Assembly: GCF_001904725.1 (NCBI RefSeq)
Contig: NZ_MRCE01000012.1
Span: 62,001 to 126,000 of the forward strand
Reading direction: 5' to 3'
Length of the DNA stretch: 64,000 nucleotides
DNA from: Phormidium ambiguum IAM M-71
GTDB lineage: Bacteria; Cyanobacteriota; Cyanobacteriia; Cyanobacteriales; Aerosakkonemataceae
The notes beneath the pieces were generated by a model that ran no database searches, had not been told where the DNA came from, and saw only the letters and a program-made list of their open reading frames with translations. The position numbers and the translations under genes were made by a program. Shown here piece after piece: positions 43,401 through 53,000 of this stretch. How positions within the stretch are numbered: the first letter of the stretch is position 1; every line of letters begins with the position of its first letter.

Positions 43401-45871
43401 TTGGGCAATTAGGATATCAACTCGCCTTAGAACCCGAAGCAAAAAACATTCGCGCCGCCACAAATATGTTAATGGGAGCTTATGTCGGTTGTTGGACGAT
43501 TCATTTGCCAGAAACCCTACCCATTCTTTTGGACGGCTATCAAGCTGGGTTAGAAACAGGCAATTTAGAATTTATGGGCTACGATGCTCAATTGTACTGC
43601 TTCAATGCTTATTGGTTAGGTCAACCATTGGCGGAACTGGAACCGCAAATGCGTGCTTATTATCAACAATTGTGCGACTTCCACCAACTGACAGCAGCAA
43701 ATTGTGTTTTAGCTTACTGGCAAGCGGCAAAAATTCTGTTGGGTGAGTCAGAGGCGGAGATTCCTTTACGTCAAGATGCGTATGAAGAAAAAGTTTTGGA
43801 TGAGGCGAAAGTTGATTTTTATCGATTATCTTTCTTTTATTTGTATCGCTTCACTTTGAATTATTGGTTGGAAGATTTTGCGAAAGCAGAACATGATGCC
43901 GATCGCACCCGACACTATTTAGCTGGAGGGATGGGAAGTGTGGTGGAACCAATCTTTTATCTGTATGATTCTTTGACGATTTTGGCAACTCCTTTTGAAT
44001 CAATAACGGAGTCGGAACCGCGCTGGCAGCGAATGTTAGAAAATCAAGTTAAGTTGAAGGATTGGGCTGATTATGGTCAAAAGAATTTTTTGCATAAATA
44101 TCATTTGGTGGAAGCGGAAAAGTGTCGAGTTCTCGATCGCAAAACCGAAGCTTTAGAATTTTATGATTTAGCCATTCAAGGAGCCAAAGAAAGTGGTTTT
44201 CTTTCAGAGGAAGCTTTAGCTAATGAACTGGCGGCGAAGTTTTACTTGAAATGGGGTAAAGAAAAAATTGCTGCGGCATATATGCAGGAAGCTTACTACG
44301 GCTACGCTCGCTGGGGCGCAAAAGCCAAAAACGATGACTTAGAAAAACGCTATCCCCAATTATTGCAACCCATTTTGCAACAGCAACTACTCGGCATCAA
44401 TTCTCTAGAAAGTATTGCTAATCTCACCTTGTCTAAAAGTTCTACCACTTATAGTTCTAGTAGTAGCAGTATTTCCAATGCCCTAGATTTTGCCTCTGTT
44501 CTCAAAGCGGCTCAAGCTATTTCTAGTAGTATTGAAATCAATGAATTGATGGCTAGTCTCACGCGCATTCTTTTAGAAAACTCTGGGGCGAAAAAATCTG
44601 TTCTAATTCTGCTTCAAAACGGGACTTTACAAGTCAGAGCGATTACTTTTGCCCACGATTGGGCAAATTCAGAAAACATCGAAACAGTTTTGATTTCCCA
44701 AACTTTAGATACTTGTCAAGATGTGCCGCAGAAAATTATTCAATATGTCAAGAATACTCAAAAAACCGTGATTATCGATCGCCTCGAAACAGATATTCCC
44801 GGTTTAATCGGAGATTATTTATTAACTCATAAACCGCAAAGTTTATGTTGTACGCCGATTGTCGATCGCGGAAATTTGGTCGGGATTATTTATTTAGAAA
44901 ATGAACTGACTAGCGGAGTATTTACTAGCGATCGCTTACAAATTATCCACCTGCTTGCCTCTCAAGCGGCAATTTCGTTAGAAAATGCCCATCTGTATCA
45001 ACAATCTCAACAAGCTTTAGCAGATTTACAACAAGCGCAATTACAAATTGTGCAGAGCGAAAAAATGTCGGCGCTGGGAAATTTAGTAGCTGGGGTAGCT
45101 CACGAAATTAACAATCCCGTTGGCTTTATTTCTGGGAATATTAGTGAAGCGATCGCTGCCGTCAAAGATATGACTGAATACGTGCAACTCTACCAAGAAA
45201 AATTTCCCGATCCCGGAGCAGAAATTACAGAAAAAGCCGAAGAAATTGAGATTGACTATTTGTTAGAAGATTTGCCGAAAATGTTGGATTCGATGCAAGT
45301 CGGTTGCGATCGGATTAAAAGCATTAGTACCAGTCTCCGCACCTTCTCCAGAGCGGACAAAGATTACAAAGTTCCCTTCAATATTCACGAGGGAATTGAT
45401 AGTACAATTTTGATTCTCAAACACCGATTAAAAGCTAACGAACAACGTTCAGCGATTGAGGTAGTGAAAGAATATGGAGATTTACCACCAATTGAATGTT
45501 TCCCCGGACAATTAAATCAAGTGTTTATGAATATCGTAGCTAATGCTATTGATGCTTTGGAAGAATCAAATAGTAAGCACAGTTTAGAACCGCAAAAGAA
45601 ACGATCGCATTGCATCACAATTCGGACAAATATGAAATCTCAGGAATGGGTGGAAATTAACATTTCTGACAATGGTTTAGGAATACCAGATGAAGTAAAA
45701 GAGAAGATATTTGACCATTTATTTACTACCAAAGGAGTCGGAAAAGGGACGGGCTTGGGATTAGCGATCGCCAAATCTATTGTCGTGGAAAAACATGGCG
45801 GTTTCATTGATGTTAATTCTACAATAGGTCAAGGAACCGAATTTATCATTACCTTACCCGCTAAACGCTAA
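40427..45871 (+). CDS. HstK-type trifunctional Ser/Thr kinase - AAA ATPase - histidine kinase, paralog 1
   Basis: The 1814-residue protein has a kinase (about 8-275), an ATPase (Walker A AGFSGIGKTVVV near 340, Walker B LVIFLDDLQWADSA near 470), a long helical repeat region (about 640-1330), GAF (about 1361-1520) and HisKA/HATPase (about 1545-1814; His in VAHEINNPVGF near 1558; ISDNGLGIP, GKGTGLGLAI). The Ser/Thr kinase shows HKDIKPNN (Lys for Arg) and LIDFSIAS (Ser for Gly of DFG), a family trait. Residues near 590 (PPKSPLSKGGSQGG) come from a repeat element inserted in frame. No membrane segment. Neighbouring paralog starts 83 bp downstream. Confidence 0.94.
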   Translation: MDAITNLLGYQINEQIYVGSRTLVYRGIRQSTGTEFSDDYRQPVVIKILRNQYPTFSELVQFRNQYTIAKNLNQPGIIQTYSLEPYQNGYALVMEDFGGISLKEWVSQKENPLSVREFLILAIAISDALDILYRERIIHKDIKPNNILINPETKQVKLIDFSIASLLPRETQTLINPNVLEGTLAYISPEQTGRMNRGIDYRTDFYSLGVTFYELLTGKLPFQSNDLMELVHCHIAKAAPLIHEINPEIPLVISEIVSKLMAKNVEDRYQSALGLKADLEKCLHQLQETGEIEGFKIGQKDLCDRFMIPEKLYGREQEVKQLLEAFDRVAQGNSEMILVAGFSGIGKTVVVNEVHKPIVRQHGYFIKGKFDQFNRNIPFSAFVQAFRDLMGQLLSESDLQLQAWKSKILAALGDNGQVIIEVIPELERIIGQQPPVPELSGAAAQNLFNLLFQKFISVFTTKEHPLVIFLDDLQWADSASLKLMQLLVCESQSNHLLLMGAYRDNEVSATHPLMLTLDEVSKTGKTVNTITLAPLDRISVNQLVADTLSCTVKVAQPLTELVYQKTKGNPFFATQFLRALHQDGLIAFNPPKSPLSKGGSQGGWQCDISKVRGAALTDDVVEFMAQQLQKLPIETQSVLKLAACIGNQFDLETLAIVSQSSEIETATALWKTLQEGFILPQSEVYKFYVGEEGKIDRTTSPTVSYKFLHDRVQQAAYSLIPESDRAIAHYQIGQLLLQQISPEAREERIFELVNQLNYGTPLVFAQTERDELAQLNLTACRKARSATAYQAACEYASVGLQLLGTEAWQRQYEITLSLHNLAAEVAFLAGAFAQMDRWIEAVIHHAKTTLEQVPVYQVRIQALVARNQFVEAIAIGQSVFRMLGVNLPDEPTIDDIRQLKQEIDRLIEGCAIESFLHQPKMSDPQQLAIMQNAARLTPVCYMSGTKLYFLVVALQVKLSIQFGNSPVSPFCYVGYAFQLRMLWNDMSKVPQFGQLGYQLALEPEAKNIRAATNMLMGAYVGCWTIHLPETLPILLDGYQAGLETGNLEFMGYDAQLYCFNAYWLGQPLAELEPQMRAYYQQLCDFHQLTAANCVLAYWQAAKILLGESEAEIPLRQDAYEEKVLDEAKVDFYRLSFFYLYRFTLNYWLEDFAKAEHDADRTRHYLAGGMGSVVEPIFYLYDSLTILATPFESITESEPRWQRMLENQVKLKDWADYGQKNFLHKYHLVEAEKCRVLDRKTEALEFYDLAIQGAKESGFLSEEALANELAAKFYLKWGKEKIAAAYMQEAYYGYARWGAKAKNDDLEKRYPQLLQPILQQQLLGINSLESIANLTLSKSSTTYSSSSSSISNALDFASVLKAAQAISSSIEINELMASLTRILLENSGAKKSVLILLQNGTLQVRAITFAHDWANSENIETVLISQTLDTCQDVPQKIIQYVKNTQKTVIIDRLETDIPGLIGDYLLTHKPQSLCCTPIVDRGNLVGIIYLENELTSGVFTSDRLQIIHLLASQAAISLENAHLYQQSQQALADLQQAQLQIVQSEKMSALGNLVAGVAHEINNPVGFISGNISEAIAAVKDMTEYVQLYQEKFPDPGAEITEKAEEIEIDYLLEDLPKMLDSMQVGCDRIKSISTSLRTFSRADKDYKVPFNIHEGIDSTILILKHRLKANEQRSAIEVVKEYGDLPPIECFPGQLNQVFMNIVANAIDALEESNSKHSLEPQKKRSHCITIRTNMKSQEWVEINISDNGLGIPDEVKEKIFDHLFTTKGVGKGTGLGLAIAKSIVVEKHGGFIDVNSTIGQGTEFIITLPAKR
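42192..42237. repeat. Dispersed C6/G6 palindrome inside the coding frame
   Basis: CCCCCCTTAGTAAGGGGGG flanked by CCCCCCTAAGT and AAGTCAAGGGGGG lies in the first HstK gene. The same core is in the MITE-like element (copy A). It is read through as about nine extra residues compared with the paralog. Confidence 0.88.
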
Positions 45872-45954
45872 AGGAGAATAAATTAGTTAATTTTCCCATA
45901 GCTTTTAGATTTATTTAACAACCCGTCACCAGCCATTCTCCAACCAAAGCTCCC

Positions 45955-48900
45955 ATGAATAATTCCCAAAAAAACAACAATGTTTGCACAACCGTTCAAA
46001 TTCCTAACTATCAAATTCTCGAAACACTTTATTCAGGGAGCCGTACTTTAGTTTATCGAGCTATCCGGCTCGACGATCGATTACCTGTTGCGATCAAACT
46101 GCTGAAAAATGAATATCCCACCTTCAGCGAACTGGTGCAGTTTAGCAATCAGTATACGATTGCTAAAAATCTTCATCAACCTGGAATCATCCAAACTTAT
46201 AGCCTAGAACCCTATCGAAATGGCTATGCCTTGGTAATGGAAGACTTTGGGGGTATCTCCTTGAAAGAATGGGCATTGAAAGGAGAAAACGCCCTCTCGT
46301 TGAGTGAGTTTTTAGTTCTAGCGATCGCCCTTTGTAATGCCTTGGATATTTTATACCGCGAACGCATCATTCACAAAGATATCAAACCCACCAATATTCT
46401 GATTAATCCCACCACCAAACAAGTCAAATTAATCGATTTTAGTATTGCATCTTTACTGCCAAGAGAAACCCAAACACTGCTCAACCCCAATGTATTAGAA
46501 GGAACCCTTGCTTACATTTCTCCTGAACAAACCGGAAGAATGAATCGGGGGATTGATTACCGAACAGATTTTTATTCAACTGGTGTTACTTTTTACGAAT
46601 TGCTGACGGGAGAGTTGCCATTTCAATCGAACGATCCGATGGAGTTAGTGCATTGCCATATCGCCAAAGCAGCACCATTAATACATGAAATTAATCCCCA
46701 AATTCCCTCGGTACTTTCAGAAATTGTCAGCAAATTGATGGCCAAAAATTCTGAAGATCGTTATCAGAGTACATTAGGACTGAAACATGACTTAGAAAAA
46801 TGTTTAGATCGGCTAAAAGAAACTGGGGAAATTCAGAGCTTTGAAATTGGGCGACAGGATATTAGCGATCGCTTCCTCATCCCCGACAAAATCTATGGAC
46901 GAGAAGTTGAAGTAGAAACCTTACTGCAAGCATTCGATCGCGTCAGTCAGGGTGCAACAGAAATGATGCTCGTTGCTGGCTTTTCAGGAATTGGCAAAAC
47001 TGCCGTTGTCAACGAAGTACATAAACCGATTGTCAGACAACGCGGCTATTTTATTAAAGGCAAATATGACCAATTTCAACGCAACATTCCCTTCTTTGCT
47101 TTCGTGCAAGCTTTCCGGGATTTAATGGAGCAATTATTAACCGAAAGTGATGGGCAAATCCAGCAATGGAAAACTAAAATTTTAGAGGCGGTTGGTGAAA
47201 ATGGACAAGTAATTATTGAAGTCATTCCCGAACTGTCAAGAATTATTGGTGAACAACCACCAGCAGTAGAATTATCAGGAACGGCAGCCGAAAATCGCTT
47301 TAATTTATTATTCCAAAAATTTACGCAAGTCTTCACCAGCGTAGAACATCCATTAGTAATGTTTTTAGATGATTTGCAATGGGCAGATTCGGCATCGCTG
47401 AAATTAATGCAGCTATTAATGGCTGATACCAGTCATCTTTTCATCATGGGTGCGTACCGCGATAACGAAGTCAATCTACGCCATCCATTAATGTTGACTT
47501 TAAATGAAATTGCTAAATCGCCAGCCAAAATTAATACGATTACTTTAGCTCCCCTAAGTCAAGAGCAAGTAAATAAATTAGTAGCTGATACGCTCAAATG
47601 TTCCGAAGATATAGGAGGGCATCTTTCAGGATTAATTTATCAAAAAACCAAAGGAAATCCGTTTTTTGCCACGCAGTTTATTAAAGCATTGCATCAAGAT
47701 GGATTAATCCAATTTGATTTTGAGTTAGGCTGCTGGCAATGCGATCTATCAGAAGTGACGGCTCGATCGGTTACAGATGACGTTGTAACTTTTATGAGTT
47801 GGCAATTGCAAAAATTACCGCCCTCAACTCAAGATGTTTTGCAGTTAGCTGCTTGTATTGGCAACTCTTTCGATTTAGCAACTTTGGCGATTGTTTCGCA
47901 GCAATCGGAAATTGAGACGGCTGCGGCTTTGTGGAAAGCTTTGCAAGAAGGGTTAATTTTACCAATTGGTGATATTTATAAGTTTTATGTCGGACAAGAA
48001 AATCAAGCACGTACATCAGAAAATCAACCGAGCGTTATTTATAAATTCTTACATGACCGAGTACAGCAAGCAGCTTATTCCCTGATTCCTGATGACCAAA
48101 AACAGACGACTCATTACCAAATCGGACAACTGCTGCTGCAACAGATTTCCGATCGAGCAAGAGAAGAGCGGATTTTTGAAATCGTCAATCAACTAAATTA
48201 CGGAACTGCTTTAATTAGCGAACAAACACAACGAAATGAACTAGCGCAACTTAATCTGATTGCATCTCGTAAAGCCAAAAATTCCACCGCCTATCAAGCA
48301 GCGCGTGAATATGCCGCAGTGGGATTGTCTTTGTTGGGAGAAGACACTTGGCAGCAACAGTATGAAATGACTCTCGCCTTGCATGAATTAGCAGCGGAAG
48401 TAGCACTGCTAAATGGTAGTTTTGAGGCGATGGAACAGTTCATTGATACTGTCATTGAACAAGCACATTCTTTATTAGAAAAGGTGAATGTTTACTGCAT
48501 TAGAATTCAATCTCAGATTTTCCAAAGTAAATTAACTTCAGCGATTGCGATCGCTCAACCAGTTTTACAACAGCTTGGTATCACTTTTCCTGAAACACCG
48601 ACACCATCAGATCTGCAACAGGAAATCAAAGAGATTGAGGAACTTATTGGCGATCGCTCAATTGCCGATTTAGTTAACTTGCCACAGATGCGGGATGCAG
48701 AAAAACTCGCTATTCTGAAGATTGCCAATATCATCAGCCCAGCAGCTTACCTCACTGGTTCAGCGTTGTACCCATTGCTGAATACTTTGTCCGTGAAACT
48801 CTCGATTCAGTACGGTAACACATCGACTTCTACTTTCGGCTATGCGAACTATGGCAATATTCTCTGCAATTTCTTCCAAGTCGTAGATACAGGAACGCAG

Positions 48901-51759
48901 TTTGGTTCTCTGGCACTCCAGATTATCTCAAAACTCGATGCCAAAGCCACTAAAACAGAGGTTTTGATGATTTTGGGGATATTTATTGTACACCGCAAAT
49001 CTCACATTCAAGAAACACTACCCCTCTTGCAAGAAGGTTACACCACTGCCCTAGAATTTGGAAACCTAGTACTTGCTGGATATAATGGGCACACTTTTTG
49101 TCTCAATTCTTTTTGGAGCAGTCAATCTCTGACTACCTTAGAGCAGGATATTAGCGCCTACTGCCATAGTTTGATGCAAATAAATCAATTGACAACCGCA
49201 AATTATTGTCGGATTTATTGGCAACCAGTTTTAAATTTGCTGGGTGTTGCAGAACATACCACCCTTTTGTCGGGAAAAGCCCTGGAAGAAACAGAATTTC
49301 GATCGCAGCTACAGTCTGCCAATGATGGATATGGATTGTATATTTTCCACTTGTATAAACTGCTGCTTTGTTTCTTGTTTGGAGAAATTGAGCCAGCGAA
49401 AAATCATGCTAGTGAAGTCAGGCGCTATTTTATGGCTGGTGCGGGATTAGTCAGCGAACCAGTATTTTATCTTTATGATTCTTTGCTGACTTTGGCACAA
49501 TTTAATCCACTGTTAGACGAAACATCAACAGCATTGCAGAGTGTAACAGAAAACCAAACTCGGTTACAGCAATGGGCGTATTATGCACCCATGAATTATC
49601 AACATAAATTTGATTTAGTAGAAGCGGAAAAATGCCGAGTATTAGGACAAAAAACCGAAGCGATCGAGTTATACGATCGCGCGATCGCAACAGCCAAAAC
49701 CAACGAATACATCCAAGAAGAAGCTCTTGCTAACGAACTCGCAGCTAAATTCTACCTGGAATGGGGAAAAGAAAAAGTAGCAGCTGGCTATATGCAGGAA
49801 GCCTATTATTGCTACGCCCGTTGGGGTGCAAAAGCCAAAGTCGCCGACCTGGAAAAACGCTATCCCCAATTACTTGCCCCCGTATTACTGCAAACCCGTT
49901 CGCTCTTTTCGACTAACGAAACCATCTTCCCATTAGGAACTGTCACGTCCATCAGTTCGGCAACTTCTAGCAGCAGTGTCTCAGATAGCCTAGATTTAAA
50001 AGCGATTCTGAAAGCTTCCCAAGCTATTTCCAGCGAAATCGAACTGTCCAAACTACTTTCATCGTTGCTTAGAATCGTCATCGAAAATGCAGGGGCGGAT
50101 AAATGCGTATTAATGTTGTGGCGAGACTCGCGCTTGTTCGTTAAAGGGTCGATAAGCTTGGGAACACAGCCAGTTGTGTTGCAGAGAATTCCTGTTGAGG
50201 AGAGTCAGGAAATTCCCCTGAAGCTAATTTACAAAGTTAAGCACAACAATCAAACAGTTGTGCTGGTGGATGCAAAAGCCGATCCGATTTTAGCCAACGA
50301 TCCTTATATTGTGCGTCAACAGCCTACCAGTATCTTGTGTAGTCCAATTTTACATCAAGGCAAGTTGATGGGCATTTTATATCTAGAAAATAACTTAGCA
50401 ACGGGGGCTTTTACGAGCGATCGCGTTGAAATACTGAATTTACTTTGCGCTCAAGCTGCTATTTCCCTAGAAAATGCTCGTCTTTACGAGCAAGCCCAAC
50501 AAATGCTAGCAGAATTGAGTGCCAGCAAAGCCCGCTTTCAGAAGCTAGCGGATAATCTTCCTGGCATGATTTACCAGATTCGCCTTGCTCCCGATGGTTC
50601 TATTTCAATTCCCTACGTTAGTCCAGGCTGCGCGGCTTTATATGAAGTAGCACCTGAAGATTTTTTGACAGGCATCACAGATTTTCGGATGCTAGAGCAT
50701 CCTGAAGACTGCCTAGCTCTCACCCAGGCGTTTATCCATTCTGCCGAGACTCTCACGCCTTTCGAGCAGGAATGGCGCATTATTACGACCTCTGGCACTG
50801 TGAAATGGGTGCAGGCGGCATCACGACCGGAACGGCAAGCCGACGGTTCGATCGTTTGGGATGGCGTGATGATGGATATTAGCGATCGCAAACTTGCTGA
50901 ATTTGCCTTACAACAAGCGCAATTACAAATAATTCAAAGTGAGAAAATGTCTGCTTTGGGTAACTTAGTTGCTGGTGTCGCTCACGAAATGAATAATCCA
51001 TTAGGCTTTATTTCTGCTAGCCTGAAACAAGCTAAACCCACTTTCACTGATATTGTTGAACACTTGAAACTCTATCAAGAAACTTGCCAAAAACACAATG
51101 AAGAAATCGAAGACCATGCCGAATCAATTGACTTGGAATATAGTTTAGAAGACTTCCCAAAAATGCTGGATTCCATGACTTCGGCCTGTGAGAGACTAAA
51201 AAATATCAGCACTTCACTGCGAATTTTCTCCCGTGCCGATCGAGATTACAAAGTGCTATTTAATATTCACGAAGGTATTGATAGTACAATTTTAATTCTT
51301 AAACATCGCCTGAAAGCCAATGAACAACGTCCGGCTATTGAAGTGATTACCAATTACGGCAATCTACCTGCAATTGAATGTTTTCCTGGGCAATTAAATC
51401 AGGTATTTATGAATATTATTGCTAATGCTATTGATGCTTTAGATGAATCAAATATTGGACGAAGTTTTGCAGAGATTCAGGCAAATCCCAACCGCATTAT
51501 CATTCAAACTTCCTGGTTAGATAATCGGGTAAAAATTAGTATTTCTGATAATGGAAAGGGCATGACAGAAGCCGTTAAACCAAAGATATTCGACCATTTA
51601 TTTACTACCAAAGGAGTCGGCAAAGGGACGGGATTGGGATTAGCGATCGCCAAGTCTATCGTTGTTGAAAAACATGGCGGTTTCATTGACGTTAATTCTA
51701 CCCCAGACCAAGGAACTAAATTTACCATTGTTTTACCAACAAAAGCCGGACAAACTTAA
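45955..51759 (+). CDS. HstK-type trifunctional kinase, paralog 2 with an extra PAS domain
   Basis: The 1934-residue protein has the same architecture as its upstream neighbour: kinase (about 17-285, HKDIKPTN and DFSIAS), ATPase with GFSGIGKTAVV and MFLDDLQWADSA, helical repeat region and GAF (about 1355-1510). A PAS module (about 1520-1650, with VKWVQAASRPERQADGSI and DGVMMDISDRK) then separates GAF from the histidine kinase (His in VAHEMNNPLGF near 1676). That PAS accounts for the 120-residue difference. The two genes are clear tandem duplicates that have diverged in the helical region. Confidence 0.94.
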   Translation: MNNSQKNNNVCTTVQIPNYQILETLYSGSRTLVYRAIRLDDRLPVAIKLLKNEYPTFSELVQFSNQYTIAKNLHQPGIIQTYSLEPYRNGYALVMEDFGGISLKEWALKGENALSLSEFLVLAIALCNALDILYRERIIHKDIKPTNILINPTTKQVKLIDFSIASLLPRETQTLLNPNVLEGTLAYISPEQTGRMNRGIDYRTDFYSTGVTFYELLTGELPFQSNDPMELVHCHIAKAAPLIHEINPQIPSVLSEIVSKLMAKNSEDRYQSTLGLKHDLEKCLDRLKETGEIQSFEIGRQDISDRFLIPDKIYGREVEVETLLQAFDRVSQGATEMMLVAGFSGIGKTAVVNEVHKPIVRQRGYFIKGKYDQFQRNIPFFAFVQAFRDLMEQLLTESDGQIQQWKTKILEAVGENGQVIIEVIPELSRIIGEQPPAVELSGTAAENRFNLLFQKFTQVFTSVEHPLVMFLDDLQWADSASLKLMQLLMADTSHLFIMGAYRDNEVNLRHPLMLTLNEIAKSPAKINTITLAPLSQEQVNKLVADTLKCSEDIGGHLSGLIYQKTKGNPFFATQFIKALHQDGLIQFDFELGCWQCDLSEVTARSVTDDVVTFMSWQLQKLPPSTQDVLQLAACIGNSFDLATLAIVSQQSEIETAAALWKALQEGLILPIGDIYKFYVGQENQARTSENQPSVIYKFLHDRVQQAAYSLIPDDQKQTTHYQIGQLLLQQISDRAREERIFEIVNQLNYGTALISEQTQRNELAQLNLIASRKAKNSTAYQAAREYAAVGLSLLGEDTWQQQYEMTLALHELAAEVALLNGSFEAMEQFIDTVIEQAHSLLEKVNVYCIRIQSQIFQSKLTSAIAIAQPVLQQLGITFPETPTPSDLQQEIKEIEELIGDRSIADLVNLPQMRDAEKLAILKIANIISPAAYLTGSALYPLLNTLSVKLSIQYGNTSTSTFGYANYGNILCNFFQVVDTGTQFGSLALQIISKLDAKATKTEVLMILGIFIVHRKSHIQETLPLLQEGYTTALEFGNLVLAGYNGHTFCLNSFWSSQSLTTLEQDISAYCHSLMQINQLTTANYCRIYWQPVLNLLGVAEHTTLLSGKALEETEFRSQLQSANDGYGLYIFHLYKLLLCFLFGEIEPAKNHASEVRRYFMAGAGLVSEPVFYLYDSLLTLAQFNPLLDETSTALQSVTENQTRLQQWAYYAPMNYQHKFDLVEAEKCRVLGQKTEAIELYDRAIATAKTNEYIQEEALANELAAKFYLEWGKEKVAAGYMQEAYYCYARWGAKAKVADLEKRYPQLLAPVLLQTRSLFSTNETIFPLGTVTSISSATSSSSVSDSLDLKAILKASQAISSEIELSKLLSSLLRIVIENAGADKCVLMLWRDSRLFVKGSISLGTQPVVLQRIPVEESQEIPLKLIYKVKHNNQTVVLVDAKADPILANDPYIVRQQPTSILCSPILHQGKLMGILYLENNLATGAFTSDRVEILNLLCAQAAISLENARLYEQAQQMLAELSASKARFQKLADNLPGMIYQIRLAPDGSISIPYVSPGCAALYEVAPEDFLTGITDFRMLEHPEDCLALTQAFIHSAETLTPFEQEWRIITTSGTVKWVQAASRPERQADGSIVWDGVMMDISDRKLAEFALQQAQLQIIQSEKMSALGNLVAGVAHEMNNPLGFISASLKQAKPTFTDIVEHLKLYQETCQKHNEEIEDHAESIDLEYSLEDFPKMLDSMTSACERLKNISTSLRIFSRADRDYKVLFNIHEGIDSTILILKHRLKANEQRPAIEVITNYGNLPAIECFPGQLNQVFMNIIANAIDALDESNIGRSFAEIQANPNRIIIQTSWLDNRVKISISDNGKGMTEAVKPKIFDHLFTTKGVGKGTGLGLAIAKSIVVEKHGGFIDVNSTPDQGTKFTIVLPTKAGQT

Positions 51760-51767
51760 TTTTAGGT

Positions 51768-52505
51768 TTAATTCGGTAAAGTGCCTGCCAATAGCTTTTC
51801 CAAAGCTTTTGGATCGTGCAATAACTGTTCTTGCATTTGTTGTGCCTGTTCCCCTGGATAAACATCCTCAACTTCATCCTCAACTGCTTGAAGTGCCGCC
51901 CGCACGACTTCTTCGGGCGCTACTTTTGGCGGCGGAAAATCCTTGCTCATGCGTGTATCCACTGTTCCAGGCATTACTCCAACTACCAATGTTTTCTGTG
52001 CCGCAAGTTCGGCTCGAATACCTTGTGTTGCCAAGAGAGCGGCTGCTTTAGATGCACAGTAGGAGGCGTTGAGTGGAAAGTTGACCTTTGCCAAAATGGT
52101 TAGCATATTGACGATCGCACCTCCTCCATTAGCTTTGAGAATCGGTGCAAACGCTAGACACATCCGCAATGTGCCAAAGTAATTGACTTCAATCTCCGAT
52201 CGCATTTTGTCAAAATTCACATCTGCTACAAATCGCTGATTGAATCCAACTCCAGCATTGTTAATCAGAAGATTCACATCCGAATATGTCTGCGCTGCTG
52301 CTTTTACCGATACTTCATCAGTAATATCAAGTGAAATCGGAATAATGCGATCGGGATCTGTTGCGGCAATTTCTTTCAAACTCTCAGGATTGCGAGCACC
52401 TGCATAAATGCGAGTAGCTCCAGCAGCTTGTAAGCCTTGAATATAGTACTGTCCAATCCCGCCGTTTGCTCCGGTAACTAATGCGATCGCACCTTGAACT
52501 TGCAT
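51768..52505 (-). CDS. Short-chain dehydrogenase/reductase (SDR)
   Basis: The 245-residue SDR has TGANGGIGQYYIQGL cofactor glycine motif, NNAG, and the catalytic YCASK; the usual Ser 13 residues before the Tyr is Thr (NMLTILAKV). The C-terminus ends in a Gln-rich helix. Its convergence with the giant kinase leaves 8 bp. It is divergent from an HxlR regulator gene, the usual layout for regulator-controlled redox enzymes. Substrate unknown. Confidence 0.9.
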   Translation of the reverse strand: MQVQGAIALVTGANGGIGQYYIQGLQAAGATRIYAGARNPESLKEIAATDPDRIIPISLDITDEVSVKAAAQTYSDVNLLINNAGVGFNQRFVADVNFDKMRSEIEVNYFGTLRMCLAFAPILKANGGGAIVNMLTILAKVNFPLNASYCASKAAALLATQGIRAELAAQKTLVVGVMPGTVDTRMSKDFPPPKVAPEEVVRAALQAVEDEVEDVYPGEQAQQMQEQLLHDPKALEKLLAGTLPN

Positions 52506-52648
52506 TCTGCTCTTTCCTTTGTTGTCAGTGGTTTTAAGTCACGAAACACTTCGATCTATCTAACTAATCGAATCAACAAATGATTGATTATCAGGGTATA
52601 CTTCTGCTAACTTTTTTGGAAGTACTTACTTTTTTGTAAGCTCATTTC

Positions 52649-52996
52649 ATGAATGAGAAAGTAATCGAAATGACAAATGAACCAACTCAAGGCACTATAT
52701 TTGTGCAAACTACTTTGAAAGTGTTGGGGGGAAAATGGAAGATTTTGATTCTCTGGCATCTCAAAGATGAAACGCGAAGATTTAGTGAACTCAAAAGATT
52801 AATCCCGGAGATTACAGAAAAAATGCTCATGCAACAACTCCGAGAATTAGAAAAAGATGGAATTGTCAACCGTAATGTTTATTCAGAAGTTCCACCTAAA
52901 GTAGAATATTCATTTACAGAATATGGTCTGAGTTTGAAACCTGTGTTGCAAGTGCTGTGCAATTGGGGTGAAAACCATCTTCAACGTAATTTATAA
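52649..52996 (+). CDS. HxlR-family transcriptional regulator
   Basis: The 115-residue winged-helix regulator carries the HxlR core [47 protein letters not shown] and the wing [16 protein letters not shown]. The Cys normally at the start of such proteins (CP near the N-terminus) is absent, so thiol sensing as in some members is unlikely. It lies 143 bp from the divergent SDR start and presumably controls both. Confidence 0.92.
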   Translation: MNEKVIEMTNEPTQGTIFVQTTLKVLGGKWKILILWHLKDETRRFSELKRLIPEITEKMLMQQLRELEKDGIVNRNVYSEVPPKVEYSFTEYGLSLKPVLQVLCNWGENHLQRNL

Positions 52997-53000
52997 CTTT

